Source: DATECU01 sp035286745
GTDB taxonomy: Bacteria; Acidobacteriota; Vicinamibacteria; Fen-336
Reading direction: 5' to 3'
Assembly (NCBI GenBank): GCA_035286745.1
Contig: DATECU010000101.1
Span: 1 to 8,894 of the forward strand
DNA: 8,894 nt
The first letter of the stretch is position 1. The number at the start of each line of letters is the position of its first letter. The position numbers were made by a program, and so were the translations under genes. The notes under the pieces were generated by a model. It saw only the letters and a list, made by a program, of their open reading frames with translations, was not told where the DNA came from and searched no databases. Positions 1-6,380 of the stretch are shown in pieces.

Positions 1-78
1 CGCCTCACGCAGGGCAGCTCCGACGGCAGCGCGCACGACAACTGAGTCGTCCACCAGCAGGACGCGCCGAGTGCCCAT
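1..78 (-). CDS. Response-regulator receiver domain protein, N-terminal fragment (cut by left edge)
   Basis: The minus strand reads ATG at 78-76 and stays open to base 1, giving the first 26 codons. The start reads MGTRRVLLVDDSVVVRAAV. This is the opening of a CheY-like receiver domain: beta-strand 1 (RVLLV), the acidic pair Asp10-Asp11 that binds magnesium in this family, then the first helix (VVVRAAVGAAL). The phospho-acceptor aspartate and any output domain lie outside the window, so a stand-alone CheY type cannot be told from a DNA-binding or enzymatic regulator. The ATG sits only five residues before beta-strand 1, as is usual. The purine-rich GAGCGG just upstream is a weak ribosome site. 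It is transcribed away from everything else here, so its sensor kinase is probably further left. The family call is firm for so short a piece. Confidence 0.8.
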   Translation of the reverse strand, partial: MGTRRVLLVDDSVVVRAAVGAALREA

Positions 79-451
79 GCCGCTCGGTTTCAGCGATCGA
101 CCCTCCACCATTCCCGAACCCCACCCGGAACCTGCAAGGGCCGTTCCAAGTGCAGCCGGGCCGGCCGCGCGGAGCCGTAGAACCGGTCGCGGTGGGGCCC
201 AGGAGACTCTCTCGGACCGCGGTGAGGCTGAGCCTTCGCGGGGTTCCTCACGAATGGCGCCACGAGCAGCCGTTCCCTTGTGACCGCTGGCTCGATTCAC
301 GTCACGCCGAGACGCCTGGCCTCGGCTGTCCGGATTCCTGCCAGCGGCCCGCTCAGGGAGCGGCCAGCCGAAGCCCCCTTTCCGCTCTTCTCGCCCTGTC
401 GCAGCAGCCCAGTGGGCACGCAATGTGCTTCGGCTCCTGGAGGAGGTGCCT
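79..451. other. Long intergenic region with no supported gene; one hairpin at 346-365
   Basis: This stretch separates the leftward response-regulator gene from the rightward zinc-ribbon gene, so it should hold promoters for both. I found no convincing -35/-10 pair. The overlapping open frames here are rich in Arg, Pro, Ser and Ala, lack family motifs, and look like GC-rich random reading. The one structure I can state is a hairpin: GGCC-C-GCTC (346-354), loop AGG, GAGCGGCC (358-365), an 8-bp stem with one bulged C. A weaker pair is GTGAGG (222-227) with CCTCAC (246-251), 18 bases apart. Neither has a U-tract, so they are not classical terminators. Confidence 0.45.
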
Positions 452-691
452 GTGGCGCAACCGAGCGAGCCTGCTTCCACGCCGTCTTTCGAGGCCGAGT
501 ACACCCTGGAATCGCTCCTCAGGTGCCCACACTGCCGAGAGGAGATCGCGACCGTCCAGGTGCTGCGCCTGGCCCGGACCCGGGTGAACTTCATCTCCAT
601 GCTGCCCAGGCGGGGCTACGCCATCGTGTGCCCCTTGTGCCACAGCATCATCTCCGCCGAGCTGGGGGGGATGCTCAGCCGAGCCGGCTAG
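452..691 (+). CDS. Small four-cysteine zinc-ribbon protein, function unknown
   Basis: A 79-residue protein. Two CxxC knuckles, Cys25-Pro-His-Cys28 and Cys60-Pro-Leu-Cys63, lie 31 residues apart and should bind one structural zinc as a zinc ribbon. The segment between them is basic (RLARTRVNF, LPRRGY), and the tail is short and hydrophobic (IISAELGGML). There is no signal peptide, so it is probably cytoplasmic. I chose GTG at 452 because GGAGGAGG lies five bases upstream; a GTG at 425 in the same frame lacks such a site. Its TAG stop (689-691) overlaps the stop of the convergent DinB-like gene. Zinc ribbons of this kind occur in nucleic-acid-binding and protein-binding proteins, and nothing here decides between them. 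A G7 run near the 3' end (664-670) encodes Leu-Gly-Gly. The conserved-looking knuckles make it a real gene; the function is not assignable. Confidence 0.7.
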   Translation: MAQPSEPASTPSFEAEYTLESLLRCPHCREEIATVQVLRLARTRVNFISMLPRRGYAIVCPLCHSIISAELGGMLSRAG

Positions 692-1179
692 GCTGCGGCC
701 GCGGCCTGCAAGCGCTTCAAGAGCTGGATCTGGCCGGCGTGGTAGAGGTCGTGGGCTGCGATGCCGCGGATCACGAAGGCGTTGGAGTAGCGGCTGGCCC
801 CGGTCTTCTTGGGGAGATCGGTAGCATCGAGACCGGCGACCGCCTGCCGCAGCCTGCGGTGTTCTTCGGCCAGGAGCTTGAGGTCGCTCTTCCAGGCCTT
901 GGCGTCTCCCCGGTCGCGACGGAACCAGTTCGAACCGCTGAGAGCGAAGGAGCCCCGCTTCTCGCCAGTTAGGCGTCGTCTCACCGCGTACTTCCAGTAG
1001 GCGGTGTGAAGTGCGATCTCCCAGATGTTGTGACGACCGGGGCCCGGCCGCCAGGCGGCCTGCGCGGCGTTCACGCGCCGGAGTGTCCCCAGCAGGTTGG
1101 GACCGTGCCAGGCCTTGCGTTCGAAAGCCTCGTCGAGTGCGGAGAGAAGGAGGTCCCGTTCCGGGCTGGGCCTGGGCAT
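688..1179 (-). CDS. DinB-family (DinB/YfiT four-helix metal-binding) protein
   Basis: A 163-residue protein of the DinB/YfiT-like superfamily: four-helix bundles that hold a divalent metal with three histidines and often act as thiol-dependent transferases or stress proteins. The probable ligands are His58 (WEIALHTAYW) and the HxxxH pair His143/His147 (IAAHDLYHAGQ). The N-terminal AWHGPNLLGTLRRV (23-36) and AAWRPGPGRHNIWE (41-54) are the family's usual first-helix and loop segments. The length is normal. ATG at 1179 begins just before helix 1; the frame stays open further upstream, but that part overlaps the coiled-coil gene and has low-complexity composition. It lies seven bases downstream of the coiled-coil gene with no strong ribosome site, suggesting one transcript and possible translational coupling. 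It has no link to DNA polymerase IV, which is also called DinB. The substrate is unknown. Confidence 0.85.
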   Translation of the reverse strand: MPRPSPERDLLLSALDEAFERKAWHGPNLLGTLRRVNAAQAAWRPGPGRHNIWEIALHTAYWKYAVRRRLTGEKRGSFALSGSNWFRRDRGDAKAWKSDLKLLAEEHRRLRQAVAGLDATDLPKKTGASRYSNAFVIRGIAAHDLYHAGQIQLLKRLQAAAAA

Positions 1180-1186
1180 GACGCGG

Positions 1187-1501
1187 TCAGGACGCGAGCT
1201 TGGCTTCCAGTCGCTCGATCCGAGACTGGAGGTCGACGTGGGAGGCTTCGAGCTTGGTGAGGCGACCGTCGAGCTCCGCGTAGGAGAGCTTGATGGCCGA
1301 GCGAACCTCGGCGAACTCATGACGGACCTCGGCGCGGAAGCTCGTCAGTGCTCCGTCGATGCGGTCGAGCCTGCCCTCGACCCGGTCGAGACGCTCCGAG
1401 TTCAGGGCAACGCCGTCGGCCACCAAGCGGATCTCGTCCCGGAGGCCCTCGGCCACGATGTCGAAGTGGCGCTTGATGTCGTCGGCTTCCTCTTTCGTCA
1501 T
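1187..1501 (-). CDS. Small coiled-coil protein, function unknown
   Basis: A 104-residue, soluble, highly charged protein with no signal peptide. From about residue 5 to the end it is one predicted helix. Two consecutive near-identical heptads, RLDRVEG and RLDRIDG, lie at about residues 37-50, and later heptads (ELDGRLTKLE, LQSRIERLEAKL) continue the pattern, so a parallel oligomeric coiled coil is likely. The motif IKLSYAELDGR near residue 70 resembles one I recall from small hypothetical proteins of GC-rich soil bacteria. The ATG at 1501-1499 is preceded by AGGGA at a normal distance. A longer frame from 1612 would add 37 residues lacking heptads and would overlap the ABC operon's start region, so I reject it. 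It heads a two-gene minus unit with the DinB-like gene. A scaffold or partner role is a guess only. Confidence 0.7.
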   Translation of the reverse strand: MTKEEADDIKRHFDIVAEGLRDEIRLVADGVALNSERLDRVEGRLDRIDGALTSFRAEVRHEFAEVRSAIKLSYAELDGRLTKLEASHVDLQSRIERLEAKLAS

Positions 1502-1610
1502 GATCGTCCCTGCGGTTGCGAGAGTATACCCCGGTCGAGACCGGCCGGTTTCCCGGAAAGCAACGTCCTCGGAGAGAATGGGCGGAACCGTACGGAGGTG
1601 AGACACGTTC
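1502..1610. promoter_or_regulatory. Divergent intergenic region with palindromes and a candidate minus-strand -10 box
   Basis: These 109 bases should promote both the leftward coiled-coil/DinB unit and the rightward ABC operon. On the minus strand TATACT (1528-1523) matches five of six -10 consensus bases and lies 21 bases before the ATG; no good -35 is visible. Beside it are CCGGTC-GA-GACCGG (1531-1544), CCGGCCGG (1541-1548) and TTTCC-C-GGAAA (1549-1559). They cover the position where the -35 region should be and could be operator half-sites, although short C/G palindromes are common in GC-rich DNA. For the plus operon, GGAGGTGA (1594-1601) sits nine bases before the ATG. I see no convincing plus-strand sigma-70 promoter. 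Confidence 0.4.
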
Positions 1611-2549
1611 ATGGCTGAGATGACAGCCGCAGCGCTGGTCGAGTTCCAGGATCTCGCCGTGTCCTACGGACCGGTGCAGGCCCTGGTGAGCGTGTCGGGA
1701 GCCTTCCTCCCCGGGCCCACCGGTCTTCTAGGACCGAACGGAGCCGGCAAGACCACCCTGCTCAAGACGCTGCTCGGCTTCCTGACCCCCGATGCGGGCC
1801 GCATCTCGGCCTTCGGTCTCGACCCCATCTCCCAGCCCCTGGAGGTTCGGCGTCGCATCGGCTACATGCCCGAGGTCGATTGTCACCTTCCTGGCATGAC
1901 CGCCTCGGCCTTCGTGGCCTTTGCGGGCGAGCTGTCGGGGATGCCCCGCGATGAGGCCATCAGCCGCGCCCACGAGGTGCTGTACTACGTCGGCCTGGGC
2001 GAGGCGCGCTACCGAACGGTTGACACCTACTCGACCGGCATGAAGCAGCGGGTGAAGCTGGCCCAGGCGCTGGTCCACGATCCGGACCTGCTGCTCCTCG
2101 ACGAGCCCACGAACGGCCTCGATCCCGAAGGCCGGACCGAGATGCTGGACCTGATCCGCGACATCTCGGCGCGCCGGCAGATGAGCCTCATCCTCTGCTC
2201 GCACTTGCTGCGTGACGTGGAGGCGGTTTGCGAGAACGTCATCGTCTTCAACCTGGGTAAGGTGGCGGCTCAGGGGGCGATCGCCGAGCTGACGGGTCCC
2301 CGGCGCAGCGTTTTCGAAGTGCGGGTGAAGGGAGACCCGGCCGGCTTTCTCACCGACCTCAAGGACCACGGCTGCGAGTGGACCGAGGGCGAGGACGGCT
2401 ACCGCGTGTTCCTGACGGACGGTCAGGGTCCCGAGCTGCTCTTCCGCACCGCCCGCGAGTGCGGGGTTCAGGTCCGCCACCTGCGGCCGGGAACCCAGAG
2501 CCTGGAAGACGTCTTCCTGAGCGCGCTGGGCCACCAGGTCCAGGCGTGA
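1611..2549 (+). CDS. ABC-2 type transporter, ATP-binding subunit (first of two)
   Basis: A 312-residue cytoplasmic ATPase that should power the membrane subunit encoded next. All nucleotide-binding motifs are intact: Walker A GPNGAGKTT (41-49), signature YSTGMKQR (140-147), Walker B LLLLDE (160-165), D-loop GLDP (169-172) and switch histidine His198 (CSH). The Q-loop position holds Glu88 (GYMPE) rather than Gln, as I recall in many ABC-2 exporter ATPases. The STGM form of the signature also marks that branch. After the core (to about 225) comes a small C-terminal domain ending QSLEDVFLSAL, usual for this subfamily. GGAGGTGA nine bases before ATG 1611 supports the start; an ATG three codons later is less well placed. 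It leads a five-gene operon, and 22 bases separate it from the permease. No substrate-specifying feature is visible. Confidence 0.93.
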   Translation: MAEMTAAALVEFQDLAVSYGPVQALVSVSGAFLPGPTGLLGPNGAGKTTLLKTLLGFLTPDAGRISAFGLDPISQPLEVRRRIGYMPEVDCHLPGMTASAFVAFAGELSGMPRDEAISRAHEVLYYVGLGEARYRTVDTYSTGMKQRVKLAQALVHDPDLLLLDEPTNGLDPEGRTEMLDLIRDISARRQMSLILCSHLLRDVEAVCENVIVFNLGKVAAQGAIAELTGPRRSVFEVRVKGDPAGFLTDLKDHGCEWTEGEDGYRVFLTDGQGPELLFRTARECGVQVRHLRPGTQSLEDVFLSALGHQVQA

Positions 2550-2571
2550 GCCGCCGGCGAGGCTGAACCGA

Positions 2572-3426
2572 ATGCCCATCTACGATCAAACCTACCGCAA
2601 GTACGAGGCGCGCGGGCCGATGCGTTCGGTGCGCTTCTGGCCCATCACCCGAGAGGCCCTGCGCCTGCTGTTGGCCAAGAAGGCCTTCCTGGCCCTGTGG
2701 GCCGCCTGCTGGCTGCCCTTCATCGGCTTCGTGATCTACCTGTGGGGTGTCACCCAGTTCGCCCAGGCGCCGCAGGTGGCTGAGATGCTCCCCTCGGGCG
2801 CTCAGGTGTTCGGCCGCTACTTCCACTTCCAGATCCTGCTGGTCTTCATCCTGAGCACCTTCGGCGGCGCCGGCCTGATCGCGAACGACCTGCGGACCGG
2901 GGGCATCCTGGTGTACCTCTCGCGGCCACTCACCCGTCGCGACTACGTGGCGGGGAAGCTGGGGGTCTTGCTGGGTCTCGACTTGAGCGTGACCCTGGTC
3001 CCCGCGCTCCTCCTGTACCTGGTTGCGTTAGGCCTGGCTCCCGACCGCTACCTGGTGTGGAGCCTGGCCTATGTGCCCCTCGCCATCACCGCCTATGCGC
3101 TCACCCTCTCGCTGTCGGCGAGCTTGTTGCTGCTCGCCATCTCGGCCCTGTCCCGGAGCGCTCGAGTGGCCGGCATCGGCTTCTTCGGCTTGATCATCGC
3201 CCTCGACATCGTGCGCGGGGTGGTGGGCGCCATCTACCGCTGGCCGGGGGCCATCCTGCTCTCGCTGCAGGCCAACGTGCAGGCCATCGACAATGCCCTG
3301 TTCGGCATCGAGGAGCGCGCGTACAGCATCCACTGGGCCTACCCGGCGGTCGTGCTCACGGTCCTGGGACTCGCCTGCCTGTTGATCCTGAGGACGCGGG
3401 TGCGAGCCGTGGAGATCGTGAGGTGA
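2572..3426 (+). CDS. ABC-2 type transporter, permease subunit (first of two)
   Basis: A 284-residue inner-membrane protein with about six hydrophobic helices, near residues 38-60, 85-105, 128-154, 165-193, 199-220 and 256-274. A cytoplasmic N-terminus starting MPIYDQTYRKYEARG precedes them. A YDxxYRxYE opening occurs in a recurring family of ABC-2 permeases next to STGM-type ATPases. The cytoplasmic segment NDLRTGG...YLSRPLTRRDYVAGKL (105-130) is the ABC-2 element after the second helix that contacts the ATPase. It probably dimerises, or pairs with the second permease, to form the channel. The start ATG 2572 has a modest CGAGG site nine bases upstream. The last codons overlap the next ATPase gene by four bases (GTGA, 3423-3426). 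It is an exporter-type permease; the cargo (lipid, drug, polysaccharide or peptide) cannot be read from the sequence. Confidence 0.9.
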   Translation: MPIYDQTYRKYEARGPMRSVRFWPITREALRLLLAKKAFLALWAACWLPFIGFVIYLWGVTQFAQAPQVAEMLPSGAQVFGRYFHFQILLVFILSTFGGAGLIANDLRTGGILVYLSRPLTRRDYVAGKLGVLLGLDLSVTLVPALLLYLVALGLAPDRYLVWSLAYVPLAITAYALTLSLSASLLLLAISALSRSARVAGIGFFGLIIALDIVRGVVGAIYRWPGAILLSLQANVQAIDNALFGIEERAYSIHWAYPAVVLTVLGLACLLILRTRVRAVEIVR

Positions 3427-4343
3427 GCCCCACCCTGGAGTTCGTGCGGGCTTCGCGCTGGTACGGGCCGGTCATCGCCATGAACGACGTCTCCGCCACC
3501 CTCGGTCCCGGGGTCACCGGTCTGCTCGGACCTAACGGGGCCGGGAAGTCCACCTTCTTGAAGCTGGCGTCGGGCCAGCTTGCCGCCAGCCAAGGGGAGG
3601 TGAAGCTCTTGGGTGTCCCCGCCTGGGGGACTCCGGAGGTCTTCCATCGCGTGGGCCTGTGCGCCGAAGCGGATGCCTTCTGGGAACATCTGACCGGCGA
3701 GCAGTTCCTGGTGGTGCTCTTGCGGCTGATGGGGTACGACGACGCCGAGTGCCGGCAGCGGGCCGAGGCGGCACTTGAGCAGGTGGCGCTCACCGACGCG
3801 CGCAAGCGCAAGATCGGCGGCTACAGCAAGGGCATGCGGCAGCGGATCAAGCTGGCGCAGGCCCTGGCCCACGATCCGGAGGTGCTTCTGCTCGACGAGC
3901 CGGTGAGCGGGATGGACCCGGTCAATCGCCGGCGGGTGGTGGAGCTGGTGAAGCGCCTTGGCAAGGAGGGCAGGACCATCGTGGTCTCCAGCCACATCCT
4001 GTACGAGGTCGAGTCCATGACCCGGCGCGTGTTGCTCATCCACAACGGCCGCATCCTGGCCGAGGGCGACGTGCGGGAGATCCGCGATCTCATGGACGAG
4101 CACCCGCACACCGTCTCGCTGCGCTGCCGTGACCCCCGGGTTGTGGCCCGGGCAGTGGTGGACTCGCCTCACGTCCTGTCCTTGAGCTTCGGCCACGAGG
4201 GCGAGTGGCTGACCGTGCAGACGGCCAAGCCTGACGAGTTCTATGCGAGCCTCGCTGAGCCGGCCGTGGAGGCCGGGGTCACCGAGATGTACTCGCCCGA
4301 CGAGGACCTGGAATCGGTGTTTCGCTACCTGGTGGCGCGATGA
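3423..4343 (+). CDS. ABC-2 type transporter, ATP-binding subunit (second of two)
   Basis: A 306-residue ATPase, clearly diverged from the first, so not a recent tandem copy. Motifs: Walker A GPNGAGKST (36-44), Glu82 at the Q-loop position (GLCAEAD), signature YSKGMRQR (134-141), Walker B VLLLDE (154-159), D-loop SGMDP (162-166), switch His191 (SSH). A C-terminal domain from about residue 225 ends DLESVFRYLVAR, usual for the subfamily. I chose GTG 3423, which overlaps the permease stop in GTGA and has GGAG eight bases upstream. The frame is open back to 3057, but the added residues are an Arg/Gly/His-rich shadow of the permease. It overlaps the next permease by ATGA (4340-4343), and both junctions favour translational coupling. 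It most likely pairs with the downstream permease, but a mixed ATPase heterodimer serving both is possible. Confidence 0.93.
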   Translation: MSPTLEFVRASRWYGPVIAMNDVSATLGPGVTGLLGPNGAGKSTFLKLASGQLAASQGEVKLLGVPAWGTPEVFHRVGLCAEADAFWEHLTGEQFLVVLLRLMGYDDAECRQRAEAALEQVALTDARKRKIGGYSKGMRQRIKLAQALAHDPEVLLLDEPVSGMDPVNRRRVVELVKRLGKEGRTIVVSSHILYEVESMTRRVLLIHNGRILAEGDVREIRDLMDEHPHTVSLRCRDPRVVARAVVDSPHVLSLSFGHEGEWLTVQTAKPDEFYASLAEPAVEAGVTEMYSPDEDLESVFRYLVAR

Positions 4344-5146
4344 GGGACACCAGCAAGCCGGTGCCGTTCCTGAACGCCGCCCGCAGCGTCTTCGACCTCA
4401 CACTGGAGGGCATGGTCTGGAGCCGCCGCAGCCTGTTGATGGCGATCCTACTGGCCCTCCCCGTCCTGTTCGCCGTTCTCTACCGGGCGGTGCTGGTGGC
4501 CAAGGTCCCGCCGGAGGTCACGCCCTTCGACTTCTACGGCTACATCGTGGCGCTCTACTACGTGCGCAACGTCTTGCCCCTGGCGGCGCTCTTCTACGCG
4601 TCGGCCCTGATCGCCGACGAGGTCGAGGGCAAGACCATCACCTACCTGCTGACGCGCCCCATCCTGCGGGCCTCGATCCTGGTGGGGAAGTTCGCGGCCT
4701 ACATGGTGGCCACGCTGACCCTGATCCTGCCCACGCTGGTCGTGACCTACTTCCTGCTGATGACCGCCCGGGGCCTCACCGGGATCGGAGCCACCGTCCC
4801 CGACCTGTTCAAGGACATGGGGGTGGCCAGCCTGAGCCTGCTCGTGTACGGCGCCTTCTTCGCGCTCCTGGGCGTGCTCCTGAAGCGCCCGGTGATCCCC
4901 GGCGTCCTCTTCCTCTACGTCTGGGAGCTGGTGGCCAACCTACCCGGCTACCTGCCGCGCTTCACACTCACCGTCTACCTGCGGTCGCTCATCAGCCACC
5001 GTCCCGCGCAGGAGGGGATCTCCGGGCTGTTCGGGGAGGTGCTGCCGGCCGCCCTCTGCTTCGAGGTCTTGGGCGCGCTGGTCGCGGTCTTCCTGGGCCT
5101 GACCCTCTGGATCTTTTCCCGGCGCGAGTTCGTACTAGAGCAGTAA
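4340..5146 (+). CDS. ABC-2 type transporter, permease subunit (second of two)
   Basis: A 268-residue inner-membrane protein with about six helices, near residues 31-53, 66-92, 114-142, 160-181, 184-200 and 235-260. The element after helix 2, DEVEGKTITYLLTRPILRASI (93-113), is the ABC-2 cytoplasmic coupling segment, as in NosY-like and PF12679-type permeases. It lacks the YDxxYRxYE opening of the first permease and shares little obvious sequence with it, so the two may form a heterodimer or serve separate complexes. The ATG lies in the ATGA overlap with the preceding ATPase. Only a poor GGTGG site precedes it, so translation probably depends on ribosomes finishing the upstream gene. Seventeen bases follow its TAA before the next start. 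An exporter role is likely; the substrate is unknown. Confidence 0.9.
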   Translation: MRDTSKPVPFLNAARSVFDLTLEGMVWSRRSLLMAILLALPVLFAVLYRAVLVAKVPPEVTPFDFYGYIVALYYVRNVLPLAALFYASALIADEVEGKTITYLLTRPILRASILVGKFAAYMVATLTLILPTLVVTYFLLMTARGLTGIGATVPDLFKDMGVASLSLLVYGAFFALLGVLLKRPVIPGVLFLYVWELVANLPGYLPRFTLTVYLRSLISHRPAQEGISGLFGEVLPAALCFEVLGALVAVFLGLTLWIFSRREFVLEQ

Positions 5147-5163
5147 GCAGAATGGAGGCTTCC

Positions 5164-6195
5164 ATGACCCGTTCCCGGCTGGTGGTATTGGCTTCGTCCC
5201 TGGTGGTCGGGCTCGGCTCCTTGGCCGCCATGGGGGCCCTGTACCTGGACCCGGCCCGGGCGGCCGTGGGCCCGCTGCCCAGCGAGGCACTGGCGCTGCC
5301 CGCCGACACCACGTTCGTGATGGGCTTCGACGTGAAGCGGCTGGTCCAGAGCGAGTTTTATCAGCGCTTCGGCAAGGAGAAGGGGGGGCTGGCCCGCCCT
5401 GAGGCCTTTGCGGAGCTGGAGGAAAAGACCGGGCTCAACCCCGAGCGCGACGTCGACCAGGTGGTGGTCGCGGGCAAGGGTGACGCTGCCAAGGGTCCCG
5501 GGGAGGCCGGGATCGTCATCGTCTCCGGCCGCTTCGATCAGTACAAGATCGGCCGTGCCATCGAGACCGACAAGAAGGGAAGCGTCACCTGGAAGAAGCA
5601 CGAGGGGGTCACCGAGTACCTCTTCAATGAAGGCAAGAAGGGCGCCGGCGCCCTCGCCTTCATCGACGATGACACGCTGGTCATGGGATCGCAGGCCGCC
5701 GTGGAGGCGGTGATCACGGCCCGGGTTCAGGGCCAGCCCCGCCTCAAGGCCAACGCGGGCCTGACGGCGCTCTTGGAGCGGGTGAAGCCGGGCTCCACCT
5801 TCTGGATGGTGGGCGACCAGAGCCTGCTCGCCAAGCTGCCCACCGAGATGCCGGCTCCGGGCTCCGGTCCGGCCACCGGCGGCAGCATCCAGCTTCCTGC
5901 GCTGCAGAGCCTGGTGGTCACCGGCGACCTGGATCCGGCGCTATCGGTGGAAGCCATCGGCGAGGCCCGCGACGAGGCGGCGGCCAAGAACCTGGCCGAC
6001 ATCGTTCGCGGCTTCCTCGCCCTGGCCCAATTGCAGGCCGGCCAGAAGCCCGAGCTCAAGGAGCTGACCTCGGCGGTGAGCGTGGCCACCGACACCAACA
6101 AGGTGCGGGTGTCGGCCCGCTTCAGCTACCAGCTCCTGGCGTCGCTGCATCCCAAGCGGACCGCCACCACGCCCCCCCCGCCCAACGCGCGCTGA
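5164..6195 (+). CDS. Exported or membrane-anchored protein of unknown function, last gene of the ABC operon
   Basis: A 343-residue protein. A basic start (MTRSR), a hydrophobic stretch at about 6-28 and small residues DPARA-AV (29-35) form a Sec signal peptide, possibly uncleaved; there is no lipobox cysteine. Most of the protein should therefore be periplasmic. The mature part opens ALALPADTTFVMGFDVKRL (42-60). This resembles LPAD-type exported proteins of unknown function, distantly reminiscent of DUF3352. A second segment, FIDDDTLVMGSQAAVEAVI, may repeat the same beta-strand/helix layout. The tail is proline-rich (TPPPPNAR) over a C8 run. ATG 5164 is preferred because GGAGG lies five bases upstream; ATG 5152 in frame has no such site. 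It lies 17 bases behind the permease, so an accessory role in transport or cell-envelope sensing is plausible but unproven. I do not recognise an enzyme motif. Confidence 0.75.
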   Translation: MTRSRLVVLASSLVVGLGSLAAMGALYLDPARAAVGPLPSEALALPADTTFVMGFDVKRLVQSEFYQRFGKEKGGLARPEAFAELEEKTGLNPERDVDQVVVAGKGDAAKGPGEAGIVIVSGRFDQYKIGRAIETDKKGSVTWKKHEGVTEYLFNEGKKGAGALAFIDDDTLVMGSQAAVEAVITARVQGQPRLKANAGLTALLERVKPGSTFWMVGDQSLLAKLPTEMPAPGSGPATGGSIQLPALQSLVVTGDLDPALSVEAIGEARDEAAAKNLADIVRGFLALAQLQAGQKPELKELTSAVSVATDTNKVRVSARFSYQLLASLHPKRTATTPPPPNAR

Positions 6196-6197
6196 AC

Positions 6198-6225
6198 GTC
6201 AGCGGTCAGCGGACAGCGGTCAGCA
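6198..6225 (+). repeat. Four tandem 7-bp repeats (GTCAGCG), left end of element
   Basis: Units are GTCAGCG, GTCAGCG, GACAGCG and GTCAGCA. The third and fourth each differ from the first at one base. The array begins two bases after the stop codon of the upstream gene. Confidence 0.8.
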
Positions 6226-6290
6226 ACGGCGGCAGCGAGCAGGGCGCGGTAGGCGGTGTGGGGGAGTGGCGGCAATCCCCCCTCACCCTT

Positions 6291-6314
6291 CCCTCTCCCC
6301 CAAGGGGGAGAGGG
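6291..6314. repeat. Perfect inverted repeat, 11-bp stem (possible bidirectional terminator)
   Basis: CCCTCTCCCCC (6291-6301), spacer AA, then GGGGGAGAGGG (6304-6314), with no mismatch. The surrounding CCCTCACCC...GGGGAGAGGGG pattern is one I know as a recurrent intergenic repeat in several GC-rich bacterial groups. It lies about 95 bases past the ABC operon's last stop and about 110 past the porin's stop, so it could stop transcripts from both sides. No T-tract follows on either strand, so it is not a standard intrinsic terminator. Confidence 0.7.
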
Positions 6315-6380
6315 GTCCCGCTCTTCGCGCGAGAACGCTCACCCCTGGCAACTCCCCTCTCCAGCATTGTGCGCCGTCCG

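Noticed and set aside
280..972. A 230-codon plus-strand open frame running through the intergenic region and opposite the DinB-like gene
   Set aside because: It has no domain motifs, and its second half is the complement of the DinB-like gene. The composition is that of GC-rich shadow frames.
688..1179. DNA polymerase IV, also named DinB
   Set aside because: The protein is only 163 residues with a three-histidine four-helix pattern. It shares only the name with the polymerase.
1728..2579. A 283-codon minus-strand open frame opposite the first ATPase
   Set aside because: Same reasoning: it is a shadow of a well-supported gene.
3057..3422. N-terminal extension of the second ATPase
   Set aside because: The extra residues read through the first permease in another frame and lack ABC features. 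GTG 3423 gives a normal ATPase N-terminus with a ribosome site.
3339..4196. A 285-codon minus-strand open frame opposite the second ATPase
   Set aside because: It is the complement of the ATPase motifs, rich in His, Gln and Gly, with no independent features or ribosome site.
4243..5163. N-terminal extension of the exported protein through the second permease
   Set aside because: It would bury the signal peptide, and its Pro/Arg/Gly-rich sequence is a shadow of the permease.
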